Notes under the pieces: model-generated
Told to the model about the DNA's origin: nothing
The model's input: the letters and a program-made list of their open reading frames with translations, nothing else
The model's database searches: none
Assembly: GCA_034440615.1 (NCBI GenBank)
Contig: JAOTOM010004955.1
Span: 468,501-532,500 of the forward strand
DNA: 64,000 bases
Origin: Ashinkailepas kermadecensis
Taxonomy: Eukaryota; Arthropoda; Thecostraca; Neolepadidae
Direction of reading: 5' to 3'
Part shown: piece by piece, positions 36,347 to 46,330 of the stretch
Layout: the number at the start of each line of letters is the position of its first letter
Numbering within the stretch: position 1 is the first letter of the stretch
Translations under genes and position numbers: made by a program

Positions 36347-37189
36347 CGGGCGCACGCGGCGGTGTCCCCCCAGCTTCCGACTCCGGGCGGCTACAGCCAG
36401 CGTCGGCTGTGTCGGCGGTCTGTCTGTGTTGGTGTTCGCCCGGTGCTGTGCCGGGTACGCCGCCCGCCCGCACTGGAGCCGCCCCAACCATCGACGCCAT
36501 TACGCTGCATTACCGTCGGAGACGCCGCGATAGCCTCTGCCCGTGCGCCGTCAAGGTCGGCCGCCGCGCACCTGCTGACACGAGGCTACCGGCGGAGGGG
36601 CGCCGTCTGGCGGCGCGAAGGCTCATCACCCCCCCCCCCCCTCCCCGCCACTGAGGTGTGCGAGGCTGGCCAGTACAGCGATCAGTCGCCGACGGCTCCC
36701 CCATGCTCCCCCATCCAGGGTGAGGTGTGTGGCACTGGCCAGTACGGGGAGCAGTTGCCGAAGGCTGCCCGTGAAGACTGAAGACGAAGGAGGTCCCGTG
36801 TGGCTAGTGGAGAGGTACAGGGTGAGAGGCCACGTCTGAGGACCCTCTCTCTCGCCAGTTGTGTGCGCCACACACCGTCACTGCTGGTGGTCCGGCACGA
36901 CAGGCACCCGCCGCAGGCTCAGTGGGCCCGCCCAGACCCCGCGACAGGTACCCGCCGCAGGCTCAGTGGGCCCGCCCCGGACCACGCGACCACTCTAGCA
37001 GAGGTCAGACCGTGAGCTCCCTGGCTAGGGACCGACCTCGAGCTCTGGTGCTCCAGGGCAGAGGCCGGACCCTGAGGTCCCCCGTCGCAGAGGACTCGTC
37101 AGCCGCTGGGATCCGGCCGCAGACGGATCCTGCGACTCGGACAGTGTCCGGACCCTGATGACCCTGGCCGGTGTAAACCCGCCGCTTAT
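36347..37189. other. CpG-rich block with small duplications
   Basis: GC- and CpG-rich from 36347 to about 36650. 'acccgccgcaggctcagtgggcccgccc' occurs twice at 36907-36977. Diverged 'ggcactggccagtac-g-g' pairs lie near 36665-36750. No exon defined. Confidence 0.4.
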
Positions 37190-37612
37190 TAAGGCCTGAG
37201 CTCGTCTTCCGTCGCCGATCCCATTCCATTGTTTACCGTCGACACAATGGGTCTGAATTCAGCTATTTCTCCCCCGATAGGTGTCGAGTTAATCAGCACA
37301 CGTTCAATGGACGCCATGGATGGGGTGGGAACGGGCCGAGTTCCGAAAATAATGGGATTACGGTAAGGTGGCCGACACGGGTGTGTGTGTGGGGTCGGGC
37401 CACAGTGGGCTGGCGGTGCAGGAATGTGCGGCACAGGGGGCTGGGTGGACAGCTGTCCACAGCGCAGGACATAATAGGGAAAATATTAGATTTCTTCAGC
37501 GACGACATTTCAGCCGAATGTTTGTTCGGCCGGCCTTTCATGCTCCCGTTTCCCGGCGAAGAGAACTGGCTGGGTAGAACGCGAGCCCACCACCCCATTT
37601 CCCAATTATAAT
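37190..37612. promoter_or_regulatory. candidate regulatory block, non-repetitive
   Basis: Contains 'cgcttattaaggcc', TTAATCAGCACACG, 'ataatagggaaaatattagat' and, at the end, the palindrome CCAATTATAATTGG (about 37602-37615), a paired homeodomain-type site. No ORF recognised. Inference from motif content only. Confidence 0.2.
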
Positions 37613-37725
37613 TGGCATCGATAGCCCAATTGGTAGAGTAGTGCCCCACATCGGTGTCCTCCCCCGGCCACTTCTCGGCTCCCAAGACAGGTTTCTAATT
37701 GCTACACGGGTTCCCGTCCAGCCGC
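37613..37725 (+). repeat. tRNA-like sequence, probable SINE head
   Basis: An A-box-like ATAGCCCAATTGGTAGAGTA (37621-37640) is followed about 65 nt later by a B-box-like GGGTTCCCGTCC (about 37708-37719). The spacing is longer than in a true tRNA and the ends do not pair, so a pol III-derived SINE is preferred. Confidence 0.45.
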
Positions 37726-38135
37726 TGCCGGGGGGGGGGGTCAGCTGGCAACCGGTCTGTTCGTGAACACCTGGTCAGCAACGCTACACAGGGCATGTGG
37801 CCCCTGCTGAGGGGGGGTCAGCTGGAAGCCGGCATGTTCTGAAACACCTGGTCAGCAACAAGGCGCATGGCGGCCGACCATGACAAGACACAGGGCACAG
37901 GGCAGGGACAAGGCACAGGGTAAAGGGCAGGGGCAGCGCACAGGGCACAGGGCAGCCGACACGCTGAATTGGCCACACACTAGCCTCTCGGTAAAAATTA
38001 TGCCGTCCAACTGGAGTTCTCTGATCGGGTGGTAGCTCAGCAATCTGATCCACAAGCCACCTCAGTGTGTCGACACAGCAAGACACGCTCAGCACTCTGA
38101 TCTCCAAACCATTTCGGTGTGTCGACACAGCAAGA
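37726..38135. repeat. local duplications
   Basis: A ~75-bp phrase 'ggggggtcagctgg-a-ccgg' through 'acacctggtcagcaac' occurs twice (37732-37860). A 'cagggcacagggcaggg' purine-rich run is at 37889-37955. 'gtgtgtcgacacagcaagaca' occurs twice (near 38065 and 38116). Confidence 0.7.
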
Positions 38136-39053
38136 CATCCCCATCCCCATCCCCTGGTCCCAAAACCACATCGGCAGACATTCGGATGTCGTTGCTAAAT
38201 GCATCACCAGCTAAATTCAGTAAACCAAAAATGTAGTGTGTCATCTGTTCGCCTGCACGGCACCTGTGGCCGACACCCTTATAATAAGGGTGTAACCACT
38301 GGTGGAGGGGCTGGGGGACATGTCCCCCCAATTTCTGAAAAGTGGCGATTTGTCCCCCTCAATTTTTGTCCGTGTCCGCCCAAGCCTCAACTACGTGAGT
38401 ATGATCGCCGCAAAATTATACTTAATAATTTATAAAGTGAAAATATATATGCAAGAGAATCACCAAAAATACTAGAAACCGATCAAGCCAATCAACGGGC
38501 TTCACAGGCTATCTGTCGTCACAAAATCTCCGAAAGGTAAATCAGCAAACGTTAGAAATTTCTCCTTCCAGGCCATTCTTGAATAACATGAACCTTGGCC
38601 ATCTTGTCTTTTCGCTTCGGTGGAAAATTGTGCTTTGCCAGGCAACAAATTTGCATTATCGCAAGGCTTTATTATAGTCTTAGGTTGCATACCCCTGCGC
38701 ATATATTGATATATCTTGAACAAACGTGACTCTGGGTGCCCTTGGATATCTTCAAGAACATGGAGGGGAGTCATGGGCAGCCTTAAGCAAGTACGTCAAG
38801 ATAACGTCGTATTCGTATTCGTATTCAGCGACGTGTTCGCCAGAGGCGTATTTGTATTGGCATCGGCATTCAGCGACGGGTTTATGATCGTTCGAATCAA
38901 TTAGCACAAATGCTTCTGCGAGCACTGAACATGCTGGAAGCAACTACATAGGTATCACATTACCACTTTAACGGTGAAGGTCCAACGCAAACCGGTTTAT
39001 TCGGTTACCTACCATTTTATTTTTCGTTTTCACCCAAACCTGCCGAAATCTAG

Positions 39054-39900
39054 TATCAAGTAATAGCCTGTAGTGAACCATCGTGTAACATTTCAAACGG
39101 GTACATGTCAAGGACACACTTCTAGATCAAAGGTTAGCTTGATTTATTAGATGGCGATATTGAAGCGATATCGACCGAACGCGAGGTTCGGTTGCTATCG
39201 CTTCAATTTCCATCAAATGGGCGTCATTCGACGTGGCTTGTTATGAGGTATTAGAACGCTAAGCAATCGAATTATTTTTCAATGGCATAGGCCAAGCTGA
39301 TCATCCGGTCCGCTCAATTTTCTTTCGTTTTCGTTCAAGCCCATCCAAATCTGGTATCAAGCAATAACCAGTGGTGAACACTAGAGTAACATTTCAGACC
39401 GGGACATGCCAAGGTCAAAGATTTGATTGAGTTCTTCGATGACCTCGCGTTTTGCAGAAAATGGATGTCATTCAACGTCGCTTGTTGTGCGGCATCAAAA
39501 AGTTGATGATTCGAAATTATATCGACGGGTCAAAATTCAAGCTGATCTCTTCGTTCGCCTCACATTTTTTTTGGGTTTGCGCCCAACCCTACCCAGATCA
39601 ACTATCAAGCGATAGCCCTTGGTGAACCATCGAGTAACATTTTGAAACCGGGATATATCAAGGTCAAACCTCAAGGTCAAAGGCAAGTTTGATTTTTCGA
39701 GGTCCTCACGATTCGTCGCTATGGGTTCAATTTACATCAACTGGGTTTCATTTGACGCGGCTTGTGCCGCACTATAATGCTACCAAACCGAACTAATTTC
39801 AAAGTCAAAGGTCAAACCGATTTTTTTGGTCGCCTCGTATTTTTTCGTCGCCCTAACCTACCCACATCTAGCATCAAGCAATAGCTCGTGATGGAAATGT
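39054..39900. repeat. degenerate ~250-300-bp tandem repeat, 3+ copies
   Basis: 'ATCAAGcaATAGCc-gtgGTGAACca' recurs at 39054, 39353, 39603 and (partial) 39873. Each copy is followed by 'gagtaacattt' and 'caaggtcaaa', then 'tttgatt'. A large stem (GAAGCGATA/TATCGCTTC and GACCGAAC/GTTCGGT) sits at 39162-39204. Confidence 0.75.
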
Positions 39901-39925
39901 TAAAAAATAAAATAAAATGCAACAT

Positions 39926-40223
39926 AACCTAATCTAACCTAGCCTAACCTACTTTTGGATAAAAATAAATCCAAAAAATAAAAGTAGACAAATGTCAAGC
40001 AGCTTATTTTCGGAAAATTCTCAAAACAATATAACCAAGTCTAACCTAGCCTAGTCTAAGCTGCTTTTGAAGAAAAAATCTATTTTTGTTTGAAAATTTT
40101 AGTGAAAAATGTTTGGAAACTTTTCGCTATTATTGTGCTTTAAGGTGGTGACAAGAACAGTTTTTATACGCATTTGCCTCCATAAGGCAAACAAGTGGAT
40201 TAGGTTTGGCTAGGCTAGGTTAG
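39926..40223. repeat. degenerate TTAGG-type telomere-like tracts
   Basis: 39926-39952 reads as 5-bp steps TAACC TAATC TAACC TAGCC TAACC; 40032-40061 is a similar, weaker run; 40196-40223 is the opposite strand (GGATTAGG ... GGCTAGGTTAG). These match a decayed (TAACC)n, the complement of the arthropod telomere repeat (TTAGG)n. Confidence 0.55.
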
Positions 40224-40561
40224 TTTATATTTTTTTAAGCTCGAAATTTAAGTTAAAAATCAAACAAAATTTCTTTTTTTCTTCATTTGCACAAAAAATA
40301 AGTGGTCCCATCATCTTAGTCACCTTCATAAACATGTTGGGATTTTTTTTTGTTAAACCTAATACTGCAAATTTACTCATTTTGTCCGCAAAATATCATT
40401 TTTAACAATAGCAAATCTCAAAACCAGACATTGAAAAAGAAGTGGCTGAAATCCAAGGTTTATTTTTTGGGGGGGTGGCGGGTACCCCCTCTATATTGTC
40501 CAAACTTACCGCGTCCCTGGTTTGTCCCCCCCCCCATTTCGAAACCGTGGTTACACCCGTT

Positions 40562-41331
40562 GCCTTATTCATTCTGAAGAATGGAACAAAATTTAGGATT
40601 TGGGAATTGTATAGACCTCCAGACCAGAATGAAAACACTGACAGGTTGATGCAGGAAGAGATAAGTTGGAGAGTGCAGGAGAGAACTGTTTTGTTCGGGG
40701 ATTTCAACATAGCAGGATTGGGAGACAAAACTATAGGTCTAAGCAAATTAGGAAGAAGTTTCATGGCTTGTTTTGAGGAAAATGTATTCTTTCAAATGAC
40801 ACATGAACCTACAAGGGAAAATAAAATATTAGATCGTGTGCTTACTAATGAAAACAATTTTGTACAACATGTGAACATAGGAGAGACTTTTGGTAATCGT
40901 GATGACAACACTATGCTTCTCTTTGTATGTTGGAAGTGTAGGAACCATTAAAACATTGATTCTAAATTTTGCTAAAGGGAGTTACAATGAGTTCAGGATC
41001 TTCCTGAATGAAATTCACTGGGAATGCTTAGGTATTGATGGGCTTAGATGCTTATGAAATGTGGAGAATTATAACAAATATACTATTTCAAAGTCAGGAT
41101 AGGTTAATTCCCAATAGGCAAATTAGGTTAACCAGGGTTAAGCAGACTTCATGGCTGACCAGAGAAGTAAAGCATTCAGTCAAAGAAACAGGCATTCAAG
41201 AAACTAAAATATGCTAACTCCGAGATAAACCTCGAATCATATGAAATGTTGTTGGGAGTTCTTCATTGAATGTATTTAAAAGTAGGGTGAACAAATTTTG
41301 TAAACAGGAAAATCTGGTTTTTGAGTTCTAA
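40562..41331 (+). pseudogene. non-LTR retrotransposon with endonuclease but no RT
   Basis: The frame from about 40562 shows the C-terminal half of an apurinic-type endonuclease: 'LYRPPDQNEN', 'VLFGDFNIAG' (GDFN at 40697-40708), 'THEPTRENKILDRVLTNE' and 'GNRDDNTMLLF', where the normal catalytic S-D-H has become R-D-D. After frame changes a linker follows (41035-41217, 'LIPNRQIRLTRVKQTSWLTREVK'). The C-terminal tail typical of LINE ORF2, 'SSLNVFKSRVNKFCKQENL', ends at the TAA at 41329-41331. The whole reverse transcriptase that should lie between is missing. A dead or non-autonomous copy. Confidence 0.75.
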
Positions 41332-41616
41332 TTAGTGATGGATGGGGTGAGATTTATGCTAAGTAAATGCGCACGGCACAGACCCCTTTAAGCAGGCATG
41401 GGTGCAGTTTGAAAATTATTGATAAGGTATTCAATCCACATGTGTTAAGAGGGTTCAAGGGAATAGGGCTGGATAGCTTGGGTAGATAGGCATTGATAGG
41501 TGTGTGGGATGTTGGTGGATGGTTTCTTTAGGATGTGGTGATGGTTGGGGTGGGTCTTTTTTCCAGGCTTATGATATCTTATGTTAAGTATCTTATCTTA
41601 TTATCTTATGACCCCA
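41332..41616 (+). mobile_element. LINE 3' untranslated region and tail
   Basis: Begins just after the ORF stop and contains GCACGGCACAGACCCCTTTA (about 41371), shared with the 27-kb element. It ends in a repetitive 'atcttat' tail (41573-41613) typical of target-primed insertions. Confidence 0.55.
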
Positions 41617-41639
41617 GCTGGGTGTGCTGGGTCATACAA

Positions 41640-42075
41640 TGCGCGCTCTGTCGGTTACAGTCCCTTCACGTTCACACAGATGGTTTATGCTGGGGTCAAA
41701 GGCAGATGTAGGGGATTCGCTGGGGATATGTGCCCCTTCCCCCACGTGGAAAGATGTCCCCTCCCCTCCCCCTCTGATCGGAATAAGGTGTACCCGCCCC
41801 CCTCTCGGGAAGGCTTCAAGTGAACCCATTTACCCCCCGCTCAACGGATATTTGTTTCAGTCAAAGACGCTCCTCTCACGGGAAAAGGCACCACTGAGAG
41901 GAAAAAGCCGCTCTTCTGACAGATAAAAGGCATAACTTCATTATGCTTGAATGCACTCTCCTGCTCAACTATTTTTTCCGCCCATCCAATGACTTTCTCA
42001 GTGGCACCCCTCCGAGGAAATGACGCCTCTCTTGAAGAGTACCACACCCCTCCCCCACACAAATTATTGAATCCG
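41640..42075. repeat. C-rich degenerate-repeat block
   Basis: Units such as 'gaaagatgtccCCTCCCCtccc', 'aaggcaccactgagagg' and 'gaaatgacgcctctcttgaag' repeat irregularly, in the same style as the 12.8, 21.4 and 23.4 kb blocks. Possibly the interior of a decayed DNA element. Confidence 0.45.
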
Positions 42076-42245
42076 TCTCTGGATCTGAAGGTGATAGTAT
42101 GAAGAACATCTAACGAACACCGTGCGCTGTCCAAATCAGGTAACGACTGCCAGAAGTCTTCGAAAAGTCTACCCCCGTCCCGGGCCCAACACAAAGGGAC
42201 TTCCGGTGCGCGGTGACGCCGGCGGTTGAGGAGGTGCCCGGGGCC

Positions 42246-42900
42246 GACTAGGGTGTCGGCCCGCCTCGGCCCGGCTCCGGCTGGTTCAGCCCGGCCCGGC
42301 CCTGCCTGCTCAGCCCGGCCCGGTTCGGCCCTGCCGGCTCGGCTCGGCTCGGCCCGGTTCTGCCTCCTGCCCTGGCCCGGCCCGGCCCGGCCCGGCTCAG
42401 CTCGGCTCCGCCCGACCTCGGCCCGGTTCTGACTGTCCCGACCCGTTCGGCTCGGCTCGGCTCGGCTCGGCTCGGCCCGGCTCCACCCCGGCCCGGCTCG
42501 GCCCGGCTCCACCTCGGCTCGGCCCGCCCCGGCTCGGCTCGGCCCGGCCCGGCTCCACCTCGGCTCGGCTCGGTCCGGCTCCCCCTCGGCTCGGCCCGCC
42601 CCGGCCCGCCCCGGCTCGGTTCGACCCGGCTCCACCTCGGCTCGGCCCGCCCCGGCTCGGCTCGGCTCGGCCCGGCTCCACCCCGGCTCCACCCCGGCTC
42701 CACCCCGGCTCCACCCCGGCCCGGCTCGGCCCGGCTCCACCCCGGCTCCACCTCGGCTCCACCTCGGCTCGGCTCGGCCCGGCTCCACCCCGGCCCGGCT
42801 CGGCCCGGCTCCACCTCGGCTCGGCCCGCCCCGGCTCGGCCCGCCCCGGCTCGGCTCGGCCCGCCCCGGCTCGGCTCGGCTCGGCCCGCCCCGGCCCGGC
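42246..42900. repeat. GC-rich pentanucleotide-based array (CGGCT/CGGCC)n
   Basis: About 650 bp made of CGGCT and CGGCC pentamers with interspersed 'ccacc'. The Gly/Pro/Ala/Glu/Arg/Ser-rich frames of 188-315 residues on the - strand are consequences of it. Followed by CpG-rich DNA to about 43200, with (GGGCTCT)4 at 43102-43129. Confidence 0.95.
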
Positions 42901-43329
42901 GGTCAGCTGTGTCGCGCGCCGCCGCGTAATTAGGGGCCGCTGGGCGGCGGCGGCCGCGGCGGGGGACAAAGAGGTCAGGTGGGGTGTCAGTGTCCAGCTG
43001 TCGCTCCCTGACCGCCGTGCGGCTGGCGTCACGCGTTCAAACCGGACCGCGGCTGGCGGGCCGAGCGAAGACCAGGTGCGGCGGACTGCTGCCCGGCCAG
43101 AGGCTCTGGGCTCTGGGCTCTGGGCTCTGAGCAGCGGTCAGCGGCCAACGGCTCAGCTCGCGGCTGGGACGGTGCCGGGTTGGAAAAATCACGGCGCGGC
43201 CAACACTGGCCCCGTTTATTATGTGAGGTACGAGCCGAGTCGGCTCATTTCCAATTCTTAATTTTAGTTAAAATTTATCTGTTTTCAATGAAGCATGATC
43301 GAAACCACTACCTCGTTTTACACGATAGT

Positions 43330-43554
43330 TATTCACTATGGTGCATTGGCAAGTGGTCTTTTATTTTGCTACAAATACCTTCTTGAAATGTTGCTTGCAG
43401 ATGCTCCACTTCCCACCAGTGCAACAGCGCACATAAGCGACACGTCAGATTAGTGCGGACATATTTCATGATCGGTCTCTTATTCATTAAAAATGCCTCC
43501 TTGAAATGTTGCAAACAGAAGGTGCACTGCCTACCTGTGCAATGGTGCATATAC
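43330..43554. repeat. ~120-bp degenerate tandem repeat (left part)
   Basis: 'gtctctTATTtcattacaAAtacCTTCTTGAAATgttgc-cAGA' recurs at about 43359, 43480 and, beyond the MITE, 43787. The insertion of MITE copy 4 interrupts the array. Confidence 0.65.
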
Positions 43555-43738
43555 ACAGACATTGATTTCTGAAGATGATTGGAGAGCATAATGCATGAAG
43601 GCAATGGGCGGGCCCAAATGGATCAGGTGGGATGACATATTTGATACGGAACCGTGTTGAAAGTTGATAATATCATGGGAGCATAGCCAACATTGAGGGG
43701 CACTTGCCCCCTCAAAAGTATATAAAACAACACCCCTG
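43555..43738 (+). mobile_element. MITE copy 4, inserted in a tandem repeat
   Basis: Matches the 732-910 family ('attgatttctga', 'catgaaggcaatgggcgggcc', 'gccaacattgaggggcactt', 'tataaaacaacacccctg'). The left terminus is degenerate. It sits between copies of the ~120-bp repeat, dating insertion after that array formed. Confidence 0.65.
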
Positions 43739-44745
43739 CGCACGTAAGTCACGTAAGATAAGTGCAAATATGCTTCATGATTGGTCTCTTATTTCATTAC
43801 AAATACATTCTTGAAATATTACATTCAGAAGTTCTACCTACTACGTGTGAAAATGGCATACATGGGACTGCACAGATAATGGACAAGTTTCACGTAATGG
43901 GTATTTTGTTGCAACAAAACGTATGTAATATTTCGTATACAAAACTGAAGTATTTTGCTCATCGGAGGTGTATTTCCTACTTAATTAAATGATTTCAGTT
44001 AAGTGTTGTCTTCGATTAAAAAACCTACCCGTAGTGATGACGTCAGATATGTCGAGCCTCGAAGCGGCCAGGCCGAAGACACGCAGTGAAGTCTGGACCG
44101 GGTATTTCTACGCCAAGTTTTTCAACCGAATCACGTCATGGAGGACAACGTGAGTGCTTGTGGCACCAAACTGAACGATTCTCAAGAAAATATGAAGCTT
44201 GATCATGTAGATAATTTATTATGGTGGTAATGCAACAGCTAACCTTTCTCTTTCAAATCCAGGGCATTGTGGTGTCGTGTAAACGAACAGCAAAAGCTTG
44301 CTTACAAAGCAAAAGTAAAATGTGTGAAATGATGGGAAGGGCCACCGCATAAACTATATGTGCTTTAGCTGTACACCATGGCTTCCCCTCCAGTGAAAGA
44401 GAAGCTGTTTATACATTCAAATTTCTTTTATATTTTTATTCCACAATATTCCATGCTATTTTTATCGCGATGCTGATCAGAAAAGCCGTAACATGTCAGG
44501 CGTGTCGATGTATTCCTCTGCGTTCAGCCAGCAATTGTTCATCTTTCAGACTTCAAATTCCAAGGTTGAACTCCCAGAAAGCCCACCTCATGCATGCTGG
44601 ATCTGAAGGAGACAAAATGTAGGTACAAAATCTAGCATTTCGTGTATTCGGCAAGCGGTACGTATCCACACCGGTTCCCCATACGATATGGCGGAAAACG
44701 CGTAGTGCCCTGACTATGCAACTCCGGGAATACACGCAGACAAAT
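43739..44745. other. right part of ~120-bp repeat, then unassigned
   Basis: 43739-43850 continues the interrupted repeat ('agataagtgcaaatatgcttcatgattggtctc'). 43851-44745 is AT-rich with no recognised gene. Confidence 0.4.
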
Positions 44746-45569
44746 TTAGCTTTTCGCAATGCGGTCCTGGAGATTAACCAGACCGCACACAATCTTGACT
44801 ACATCATCCATCCAGTCAGTCATGCTGAGCGAAATACACGAATGCATGGCCAACATCCTAAACACGCGCAAGCGTGCGATGACGCGCTCGATGTGCATCA
44901 CGACGATCGTTCGCATCTTCACGACGGCAGCGGTGCTCAGAGTTTCATCCTTTCGAACGCTTGCTGGCCGGACTGATGAACAGCCGCGTTTTGCTGCCTC
45001 GCTCACCAACTCCTTGAAACCTCTATCTGCTAAAACTGTTGCACCGTTGCGCAGACAGTCCAGGTATTCTGAACTGCACACGATGTCCATGTCACTGACG
45101 CGCCCTGGTTTGCCATCCGATACAAGGTTGATCAGCCCGTCAGGGGTAGCAGAAATGAGATATTTTACACTATTGCATGTTTTGTACCCTGACCATGACA
45201 TGCTCTGCGCGACCGCGTGAGCCGGCTTTTCAATTTGGATCTCGAAGCGATCAATAATCAATAATAAATAACAGGACGAAAAATTTGCCATAAATGCATG
45301 AGGCAGATTATCACGGATCGGTTGCTGTTCTGGCGAAGCAACCAATTCGTTTAAACAGCTCCCAAGCACAGGCACGACAAGAGCTAGGCAGCCTGGATAC
45401 GCAACCAGTGCTCACGCCGAACAAATCGGCGAGCAGGTGACTCGGTATGTCTAATCTTATGCGCATCAGTGCCAGACACTAAATCTTCCGTTGTCAAGCC
45501 TGACCTCTGTTTACATATTGAATCATATTGGCTAATAGACCAACGATATAAAGTGCTCTGGAGGCACAC
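44746..45569 (-). pseudogene. PIF/Harbinger-type transposase, frameshifted
   Basis: The main frame (45375-44746, 209 codons) is a DDE_Tnp_4-type domain. First catalytic Asp in 'LLIIDRFEIQIEKP', then 'GYKTCNSVKYLISATPDG', 'GRVSDMDIV', second Asp in 'VLADRGFKELV', third acidic residue in 'MHIERVIARLRVFRML', and the usual 'VCGLVNLQ' C-terminus. Upstream, in other frames, are 'SGLTTEDLVSG' and 'LALMRIRLDIPSHLLADLFGVS', the helix-turn-helix (HTH_Tnp_4-like) segment of these proteins. At least two frameshifts therefore separate DNA-binding and catalytic parts. No terminal repeats were found around it. It may be host-decayed or a misassembled active copy. Confidence 0.85.
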
Positions 45570-46204
45570 CGATATACCGAGATGGGTGTCTTTTGATAAG
45601 AGCCTGAACAGCCGGCCCGGACATCCAAGTCACCCGACGGTCGGATGCCATTTAAGCTAAAACAATCACGATTAATCCAACTCGGCAGCGTCCTATACGT
45701 AAAATCGAATGGCCGGCAGTGGACCTTCGCTACCCTCGACATACGTGACGTCACAGATGTGTTGACCAATCACAAAGCGAGGAATTCTGAAGTAGTTTTA
45801 GGATTATTGAAGCTCTTTAAGGACTTGTAAAAAATAAATGCATGCAACCATCGTCTTTAGAATTAAAAATCAGTAGTGAAACTTGAAATAAATACGGTTT
45901 GTCCCGACATGAAACTTGTCCATTGTGGATATGCTTCAAGATTGCATTGCGTTCAAATATTTCAAGCAAATTCCACATACGGTTCGAGTTTAGTTCATCT
46001 ATATCTTCAGTTGCAATATTTAATTGCTTACATTAAGCGGCTCGTTTGCTTGGAAGGCTCAGGCTGCGGCTAGACGCAATAGTTTTGTCTGTGCGCACGC
46101 ATGGTAATATTCGTCTTCCCATGTGTACCTGGCCCGTCCCGAAACATGAGTTTTCTCCGATATGGTATTTACAAATGCTCGTTGGTTGTATTTGGACATG
46201 ACGC
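45570..46204. other. unassigned, no gene seen
   Basis: No recognised domain or array. It may include the 5' part of the transposon, but no terminus was identified. Confidence 0.35.
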
Positions 46205-46330
46205 ATTGCAATGGTGATGGACATGATGATTACGATGATGATCATGATGATGGTGGTGATGATGGTCATGATGTTTACGATGATGGGCATGATGGTGGTG
46301 GTGATGATGACTATGATGATGACGATAAGA
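46205..46330. repeat. imperfect (GAT)n/(GATGGT)n microsatellite
   Basis: Runs of ATGATG interrupted by GTT/GGT/CAT. It reads as Asp/Gly-rich on + and His-rich on -, neither considered coding. Confidence 0.92.

Larger units (their letters stand above)
38288..40558. mobile_element. 2.27-kb element with GGGTGTAACCAC termini
   Basis: GGGTGTAACCAC at 38288-38299 is mirrored exactly by GTGGTTACACCC at 40547-40558, and both ends have a G-rich '(g)ggggacA' tract just inside. The AT-rich interior lacks a recognisable transposase but holds the ~270-bp repeats (39054-39900) and telomere-like tracts. The right end abuts the LINE reading frame at 40562. No target duplication was found, so termini could be coincidental with the G-rich flank. 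Confidence 0.55.

Noticed and set aside
35776..36654. Cys/Val/Leu-rich 292- and 224-residue frames resembling a membrane protein
   Set aside because: They translate the (GTTCTGT)n repeat; all three frames give similar peptides.
41841..42814. 315-, 211- and 188-residue minus-strand frames rich in Gly, Pro, Ala, Glu, Arg
   Set aside because: They translate the CGGCT/CGGCC array; all frames are open because the repeat lacks stop codons on that strand.
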